A model generated the notes under the pieces. The model was not told the origin of the DNA. It saw only the letters and a program-made list of their open reading frames with translations, and searched no databases. DNA of 64,000 nt from Trebouxia sp. TZW2008 (lineage: Eukaryota > Chlorophyta > Trebouxiophyceae > Trebouxiales > Trebouxiaceae): positions 241,543-305,542 of the forward strand of contig BDIU01000176.1 in NCBI GenBank assembly GCA_002118135.1. Direction: 5' to 3'. Below, in pieces: positions 57,168-64,000 of the stretch. The position numbers and the translations under genes are program-made. How positions within the stretch are numbered: the first letter of the stretch is position 1; the number at the start of each line of letters is the position of its first letter.

Positions 57168-60100
57168 TCAGTCCCCAGCACTGTTCTGTCCAGAGTTGAG
57201 CAACGTCACAGCACCAAGAGTGACAGTAGCGCCTCCAAGCTGCAAAGGCGTCAAGGTCTCCCCAAGCAACAGGAAGCCACAGCCAGCAGCAAACATGGGC
57301 GTCAAAAAGGTCAAACTGGACAAGGCTGTCAAGTTCCCCCTGGACGCATTGTAGAAGAAGACGCCATAGCTTGCCGCACTGCCCAGGAGAGAGATATACA
57401 ATAGAAGGCTGACATCAAGCCCTGTGTCACACAATTCCCATGCTGTCAACCCCACAATATGCATGATGCCAGTCACTGTGCACTGTCCAACTGTTACTTC
57501 TAAGTGTTGCTCCTGCATCCAAGATGCTGCAGAATGCTCGATCAGGCAGGCATGCTGCTTTTACAAGACACTTGTTGAACAGCTTGTTTCCTGGACAAGG
57601 TGTGTGTCTGGCTCATGCTGAGTGCAGTTCACACTACATGCAATGCTGTACCTGTCAATTGTGGTAATCGTGTACTTAGCTCTGGGCCTTCCTGAGCAAT
57701 TGACAAGGCAAGCAGCGGCAGCCCTCCAAGCACCATATGCCAGCCAGTAGCCATGACAGGATCAACATACCTGTGCAACACTCAGTTCTATTAGACACTT
57801 GGTTTACTTTTTGGTTTTGTTTCTACATGCTCTTTTGCAATGCTTTTGGGAAGCCCACCATGAACACAGGGTCCACATTCCGGTGCAGCATCTGACATGT
57901 GTCAGGAACACAATGTAAAGCACACCTCCTGCTGTTCTATGCTGCTTGTTGCAAGTGTAATGGCCAATGTTATGGCAAATGCATGCATAGCTGTGTCATA
58001 AGCCTGATGCCAAATGCAGCTGTCGACAAGCCTCAAGCCATTCATGCTATCGCAGCAGGGACGACATGGAAGCGCTGACCATCTTGCACTACATCGACTT
58101 GCACGAGGTTGCAGACAATGCAGTGTGTGGACTAATTCTGGTCTCACCACCTGATGCGTTTGACAATGATAGCGTATTGCTAGCAGCATGCAGGGAACTT
58201 TTGGACTTACTTGCTGACATATCTGACCATGATGGTGCCTATTGCCATGCTTTGGGCAGCCAGCAGCATCCACCATTCACCATTGTCCCATATGGACCCA
58301 CCAGGCGACACATTGGTCCCGGCTATTTGGGCCAGTTCAGGTGATGCACCCGGCAACAAGTCTGCACTGTCACATCAACTGTCAAATTTACTCAGCAAGG
58401 CTGCTGCACGGCGAGGTTGGTTGATGCAAAGGCCTTCAAGGGGCAAGCTTCACAAAAATGAGCTGTGTGTTGCACCCAGCAACAAGTCTGTAGTGCGATA
58501 CATGTTCAATGCCACAACAGCTGACAACAATGAGCGGAACATGCTACATCAAAGATAGAGACAAGCTGCATGGAAATGGGTTCTCTGATGTCAGAAATTT
58601 GACGGTGCTGTACAGTCCTGAGGCTTGAACGCAGACGAGCGCTACATGGGATGTAACAGCTGAGACATATCAATCTGAGCATCTCCCTTTGTCATGCAAA
58701 GAGCATCATCCCGCAGTAGCCTGACCTTTTGCACATCATGCATTTGCGGTGATTTGATACCCGCAGCGTTTTGGAAGCATTGCCAGAACCTTGACAGGCA
58801 CTTCAACTTATGCAGAGAACTTTAGCCCGCGGCGTCGGTCTTTTGTTATGAGCTGACAACTGGGACCTTTTGCGCAAGCGTTGCCTACCTACAGCTTTTT
58901 GCGGAAGCGTTGCAAGGACATCAACTGGCACTTCTAGAAGGCTGAGCCCCAGCACCCCAAGAGCCAATCCACCATAGCTTGCAGCAGTCAGCTTTTCACC
59001 AAACAGCAGGGCTGCCAGAAGTGCCACTGTCAAGGGCTGAGAGTCAATGATGACACTGCCGAGGCCAGCTGAAGTGCGCTGTAGGCCCTCTGCTAGAAAT
59101 CCCTGTAAAGCACACCACCCTGGAAGGCCAATCAGACAGATCTGACAGCAAGGTTGTCTGATGGTCAGCATCTGCCGCAGCGGATTGTTAAGTGCCTCTG
59201 CTAGGAAGCCTTGATGCGCGTACCATGCTTCAAGGCAAGTCAGACACATTGGGATGAAACAAGTGAGCAAATGTTGGTCAGGGACTGAGAGTCAATGATG
59301 ACACTGCCAAGACCAGCTGAAGGGCGCTGCAGGCCTTCTGCTAGGCATCCCTGATCAGTACACAAATGCTTCAAGACAAATAACTAAGATTGAGACCAGA
59401 GGGATGAATATCTGCTTGTCAGGGGCGGAACATCAGAATTGACATCGCTACGGCCAGCTGAACTTCAGGCATAGGCGCTGCAGAACTTGTGCTAGGAATG
59501 CCTAGTCAAAACACCATGCATCTGATATGCAAAAGTGACACATTGTGATCCGTCAACATGAGCATCTGCTGGTCAGTATCTGCTGTGACACATTGCTATG
59601 CCAGAAAGCCGAGGTTGTGCAAGGGTCAGTGGGAAAGCAAGCAGTGATGCAGCGCATTGATGTGGCACGGTTTCTCGACTCTTGTTAACTGAAACTAAAA
59701 CATGACAATCACGCCTGTGATGTGTTGGTGGCACATGGTGCAGCTGATGGTCTATAGCTGCTTGTGGCTTGACTCAGACAAAGTAGAGATAGTGAAGCGC
59801 GAGCAGAAGAAAAAGCAAACACTGTGACTCAGACCTGAAAGGCTGTGCCATCAACTAGCCCAAACAGCGTACATGCTAGCCACGCTTGCCAGCCTTTTGG
59901 CTGTGATCTACCGCTGGAGGCTGCCCATGCAATGAGCGCAAATCCAGCAGGGAGCAGCCGAAATGCGCTCACAAAGATTGGACTTGTGTGTGGCGAAAGC
60001 TCCTGCAAGCAATGCACTGATGGACTTCAACATTGTCATTTTGTCTATTCTGGCACTTAGCAGACCAAAATCACAGCAGTGAATAGCAATGAGATGAGCC

Positions 60101-61427
60101 GATCTGCTGTTGATATGTAAAGACAACAGGCAGCTTTGCAAGCACTCATGATGACACGTGTGCAAAGGACCTGAAGTGTACACGTTGATGCATGCACCAA
60201 CAGGCGCCACCTCTGTGCATTGCAATGTACAGAAACTTCTCTTTGTAAGGACACTCAATGTAAAGACACTTGACGTAAGGACACTTGACGTAAGGACATT
60301 GACAGTGTAAGGACAATACAATAGATATCTGATCACTGCATTCTGACTGCAGTGGCACCTCTGAGTAAGGACAATTCGATGTATGGACAGATTCCTTGTG
60401 AAGCAAAGCAGTCGTTACAAAGAGAAATCACTGTCAAGCAACATTCTCAGTGCTGGCTGCAATTTTGGGCTGGCAGCATTGTGCAGATTTGGTGCGTGAC
60501 CTTTGACGCACATCATTGGACAGGCAACATTAGGGTGTCGGCTACTTAGCACTTGATCTTGTAGTCCGATGAGCCATGTTGACACAGCTAAGGCTCACCT
60601 TCATTGCTACCATGGACGTGCCCCAGAAGAAGAAGGGGGAGATGAGCAACAAGCCAGCCCCCAGCTTTGTAAGCAAGCCTGGCGATGCTGAAATCTGACT
60701 GAGTGCTGCATCCTCCTGATTGTCCAGTAGCTCATCATTCGCAGAGGTTGGCTGCCCTGCATAGTAACACAGTAAACTCTCTTTGTGACCGCTGCTTTTG
60801 TTACCAAGAAATCTGTCTTAAAGCTGAGTTGTCTTTACTCAGAGCCACTGCAGTCAGAATGCAGTGATTGGGTACCAATGGCTTTGTCCTTGCATCAAGA
60901 TTGTCCCTGCACCAGTGTCCTTACTGTAGCAGGCATTGCGAAAGTGACAAGTCATCACTGTTAGCAAATTTCCAGCATCTCTCCATTGCTAAAAGGAGAT
61001 GAACGTCATTTCGCATATGACAGGTAGACATGCAGAGGTGCGCTGGTCATCAATATATTATACACAATGAAAGTCTCTTATGATGCGTGATTGCTTCTAT
61101 AAAAGTTCTCGTAGGATGGTTGTAAGATGGCAATGTTGATGCATGCACAAGCATTGAAGGTGTTTGTTGTCTACAATCAGGGTGTTTCCAGATCAGTGTG
61201 CTGGTACCTGACAGTCTTTCCTCGCCTGATTGAGCCTGACAAGAATGTTTTTGGCCTCGAGGTCGTTGGCTGGCAGGACGTTGGCCCCGCAGAGATTTCT
61301 TTGTGAGCGTGGTACATTTGTTTGGCCATCTCCCCTTTAGCCGAAACCACGGCGGTAAGCGGGACTTTCCGCAGTAGCTGTTGGAAGCTTGTACAGCGTT
61401 CAATGAGCCCTTGAGCGTTGACAACAT
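57168..61427 (-). CDS. EamA/DMT-family transporter, probably plastid-targeted
   Basis: Seven exons join in phase to 427 aa: 61208-61427, 60599-60756, 59835-60002, 58889-59102, 58211-58361, 57652-57770, 57168-57421. The first exon (73 residues, MLSTLKGSLNAVQASNSYCG..., rich in Ser, Lys, Arg and Gln, poor in acidic residues) looks like a chloroplast transit peptide. Two EamA repeats follow. The first: LLLISPFFFWGTSMVAMK, then SAFRLLPAGFALIAWAA, FGLVDGTAFQGFLAEGL, GSVIIDSQPLTVALLAALLF and GEKLTAASYGGLALGVLGL. The second: MLLAAQSMAIGTIMVRYVSK, DPVMATGWHMVLGGLPLLAL, YISLLGSAASYGVFFYNAS and FLTPMFAAGCGFLLLGETLT. About ten membrane helices, as in drug/metabolite exporters. The substrate is not predictable. 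The last exon is repeated downstream of the stop. Confidence 0.9.
59160..59510 (-). repeat. Three echoes of the transporter exon 58889-59102 5' end
   Basis: Copies of the GFLAEGLQR..SAGLGSVIIDSQ-coding start lie near 59195-59225, 59283-59352 and 59435-59505. The middle one is open (GCLAEGLQRPSAGLGSVIID); the others are decayed. Confidence 0.87.
60235..60428. mobile_element. MITE-like element with terminal inverted repeats
   Basis: 194 bp flanked by inverted 14-mers (acttctctttgtaa at 60235-60248; its complement with one change at 60415-60428). Inside are about six subterminal gtaaggaca repeats. It lies in the transporter intron between exons 60599-60756 and 59835-60002. No clear target-site duplication is visible. 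Two truncated relatives lie at 46606-46760 and 60770-60935. It codes for nothing, so movement would need a partner transposase elsewhere. Confidence 0.6.
60770..60935 (+). repeat. Second relative of the MITE-like element, opposite orientation
   Basis: cagtaaactctctttgtgac, then tactcagagccactgcagtc and agaatgcagtgattgggtac, then tgtccttac near 60920. It matches the reverse complement of 60235-60428 over about 150 bp, in the first transporter intron. The right terminal repeat is absent. Confidence 0.7.
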
Positions 61428-62235
61428 GAGAGCTTGCTACCCGCTGATGCAGAACGCAGCGTTGATTGCCGCAGCAACGGCAAGCACACGGATCAGCCGT
61501 TGCTACACAGCTGAAGCCCCGCAAGTACGAGGTGTGTCCGCGTAGTTGAGCAGACAGTCAGCGATGCCACTATGATGCAAAGACTTTGCGCCTTGCTCGC
61601 ATGCTTGACAAGCACTTGAAATTTCGGACCAGATGGAATTGCGCTTTCTGCGCAAGCGCTGAAAGTAGTTGAGCCACTCACTTGTTGACCGTGGTCTGCT
61701 GGGCTGGACAGCTCTGAAACCACAGCATGCACAGCATACGGTTTTATGGAACACAAGCCAGCTTCTGCTGGGTGTACGGACTTCCTCGAGGACGGTCAAG
61801 ACGTGGTTGCAGTCTTTTGGGCTATAGGCAAACATGTTTTGACTGTTTTGAAATTCATGGCTAGCCAGCGCTAACCTTTGATGATATTGGTTTGGAAACC
61901 AGTTCACCCTGCAATAATAACGGTCAGGGTCGACAATCGGCAGCAAGCGGGATTACCACGCAGTCGACAGATCTCTGCCACGTCTCTGGGTACAGGCATG
62001 CAGATGATTTTGTGACTTTGTGGCACAATTGGTAGAGCCCTTTTCAAGCAGCTACCAATGAACCTGCCCATGACTAAGGGGAGTTTTGAGAAGTGAGATG
62101 TGCAGAAGACTTGTGTGGGCAAAGGAGCGAGCCGTGCGGCATTGTGGCGCCATTGCATACCAAGCTGCAAGTGCAGGCTGGATGTGACGGCCTGCTTCGT
62201 GATCGGACGCATGACTTCGACAGACAGCGAGTTCG
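61428..62235. promoter_or_regulatory. Divergent spacer between transporter and PA14 gene
   Basis: 808 bp between two divergent ATGs. Leftward open frames at 61503-61946 and 61904-62212 start without ATG and carry no domain. They may be 5' UTR. Confidence 0.45.
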
Positions 62236-64000
62236 ATGACTGGCATTTCAGGAGGATGTTATGCTGTGTTCCTTCCGTTCTTTTGGTTGGTTTCCGTGTC
62301 CTTCAACACCAGAGCTCAAGCTGCAGCGCCTCCACCACCCCCTCTCGGGTCGTACAACGGCATCTACGAGCAGGTCTGTGCTACAAGTGTCAACGTGAAA
62401 AGTCACTGATCACTGACTTCTGACAGCCTTGTTGGCTCTGACCATGTGGAAGGCCGCGTACTGACCTGATTCAGCGTGTAGTTTGCACTGCGTCCTCAAG
62501 ACCCTGTCGTTTGTTGCAGCTGTACATGAACCTGACCACTGGCCAGTACAATATGCCAAACTTTACCAGCATGACGCCAAATTATACGTTTGTGATCCCA
62601 AACATTTCATCTACAGCCATGCCAGGTCCATGGAGCATGAATGTAGGTCCTCCTCTTACACTACATGGTTGTGCACACAATGGCTGTGACACAAACAGTT
62701 TATCCACAACACGTCACGAACCTTTGTATGGAGTATGTCAGCCCATGTGTGTAAGCTATCAATCTGATTAGTCTGCATTTGGAATTATTTGCCAATTCTT
62801 CCTTGATACAGTCAGCTTTATCTGCATGTTGCAGCTTGGCGCTGCTAATGTTCAGAACAGCTTCAGTTATTGGGGAGCTGTCTTGTTTTCCTACCTGTCA
62901 GCCCCAACCAATGAGAACTACACATTGTATGTCCAGTCAGACAATGGAGCCAAGGTGTGGGTCGATGGGAATGTTATAATTGATGACTCAGGTATTTCGC
63001 CTGACTGAAAACATCAGCTTCAGCCGTGTACAATACTGCCAATGCTGCAACATTCTGTGCAAACCGAGTAAGTGTCAATGGAAGCATCACATGGTGACAT
63101 GACTGACAATGCGGTGCCCACAGACACTACTTTGCACAAATTACAGACTTGTGTCTTGCAAGAACAACATGCGTGCCTTCAGCTGCGCCATCAGCGACCT
63201 GAATGTTGCAGCAATGGCTATCTCCCTATGCCACATGAGGCTTGCACAATGTCTGTCTTGACTACGTAGGCATCAGCAGCAGAGGCCTGCGTTCTGCCAT
63301 ATTCAGCATGCAACAGTCATGTCTCACCAACAGAGCAGAGTTGCTTGGCTTATGAGCATATGGTCGCCCTTGTTGCCCTGTATTCTACGAGAAAGTTGAA
63401 CGCGCCAAGTGGAATGTGTCAATTGAGTCACCTGTCATGTGAACTCCCATTGACATGTGCTACTTTGTCCTGCAGTTGGTAGCGACCACACCACCCAGTT
63501 CAATGGTACAGTGTACTTGACCAACAGCTACCATAATTTGACTATATGGTACTATCAGTACAGCAACAAGGCAGCTTTGATCCTGAGTGCCAGTACTCCA
63601 AGCATCAGCAAGATTGTAAGCTCCTTCACCGCTTGATGTCATGATTGATTGCAAGGCAGTCCTCATCAACACTGCACTTGTGCATAATTGGTGCCTGTTT
63701 TTGATTTTTACCATTTGTCACAAATGCTTGCCTATCTTACCTACATGCCCAGTGCCAAACTTTCCATGCTCAACAACAGCGCATTAATTAATGGCTCTGG
63801 GCCTGGCAGGTCGTACCTTCCCAATACTTCTTTCTGCCAACTCCGCCTTCACCACCCCCACCACCCCCACCCTCCCCTCCTCCACCCAGCCCACCACCAC
63901 CGCCCCCATCGCCGCCTCCGCCAAGTCCACCACCCCCCTCGCCGCCTCCGCCAAGTCCACCACCCCCCTCACCTCCCGCGCCCCCATCACCACCTCCGCC
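62236..64000 (+). CDS. Secreted PA14-domain, Ser-Pro-rich cell-wall-type glycoprotein, 5' part
   Basis: Exons 62236-62373, 62520-62642, 62835-62991, 63476-63615 and 63810 onwards join in phase; the gene runs off the right edge. A signal peptide (GGCYAVFLPFFWLVSVSFNT) is followed by a short Pro run. A PA14-like beta-sandwich domain spans about residues 35-186: LGSYNGIYEQLYMNLT, SFSYWGAVLFSYLSAP, YTLYVQSDNGAKVWVDGNVI, FNGTVYLTNSYHNLTIWYYQ. From 63850 the frame encodes SPPPP-type repeats, the hydroxyproline-rich linker typical of pherophorins and other volvocine/chlorophyte wall or mating glycoproteins. PA14 domains generally bind carbohydrate. Many N-x-S/T sites fit secretion. The domain after the linker is outside the window. 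Confidence 0.88.
63850..64000 (+). repeat. (SPPPP)n-coding low-complexity tract
   Basis: C-rich imperfect repeat (ccgccaagtccaccaccccc and variants) coding Ser-Pro2-6 blocks in the frame of the PA14 gene. The reverse strand gives a spurious Gly/Val/Glu open frame. Confidence 0.92.

Noticed and set aside
61503..62212. Leftward frames of 102-147 aa between the transporter and the PA14 gene
   Set aside because: The 147-aa frame begins with TTG rather than ATG, neither carries a known domain, and they lie where 5' UTR and promoter are expected.

Overview
The window is nuclear DNA of an intron-rich green alga (Chlorophyta). This rests on spliced genes with GT-AG and some GC-AG introns, a plant-type NDUFA13 N-terminus, a fused plant/animal-type P5CS, a likely plastid transit peptide on a membrane transporter, a secreted protein with a Ser-Pro/poly-Pro linker of the algal cell-wall glycoprotein type, and TGTAA elements just after several stop codons (the usual chlorophyte poly(A) signal). 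The species cannot be named from the sequence. All gene models were spliced by eye. In nine of the ten genes the exon phases agree at every junction used; the first exon of the phosphodiesterase gene remains doubtful.

Layout, left to right: the 5' part of a secreted nucleotide pyrophosphatase/phosphodiesterase-like gene (minus, runs off the left edge); NAMPT, 11 exons, 504 aa (minus); a secreted, probably GPI-anchored ferritin-like desiccation-related protein, 9 exons, 356 aa (plus); two full delta-1-pyrroline-5-carboxylate synthase genes head to head, P5CS1 (minus, 815 or 858 aa) and P5CS2 (plus, 784 aa); ribosomal protein RPS15A/uS8, 5 exons, 130 aa (minus), divergent from complex I subunit NDUFA13/GRIM-19, 4 exons, 143 aa (plus); a 1457-aa SET-domain protein with two unusual Cys/His fingers and long repeat tails (minus); an EamA/DMT transporter with a plastid-type presequence, 427 aa (minus); and the 5' part of a secreted PA14-domain, Pro-rich glycoprotein (plus, runs off the right edge).

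The most striking property is shared by nearly every gene. Introns contain one to six decayed tandem copies of the neighbouring exon edge, each carrying the splice site plus part of the exon ('exon echoes'). Several echoes keep an open frame and a splice site; others have turned into CAG microsatellites. Other tandem arrays (49, 73, 79, 112, about 155 and 272 bp units) fill further introns and spacers, and a TIR-bearing MITE-like element occurs in three copies.

Functionally the window combines proline synthesis (two P5CS genes), a desiccation-type surface protein and NAD salvage with housekeeping genes (RPS15A, NDUFA13). A stress-tolerance theme is possible but is only inferred from adjacency.
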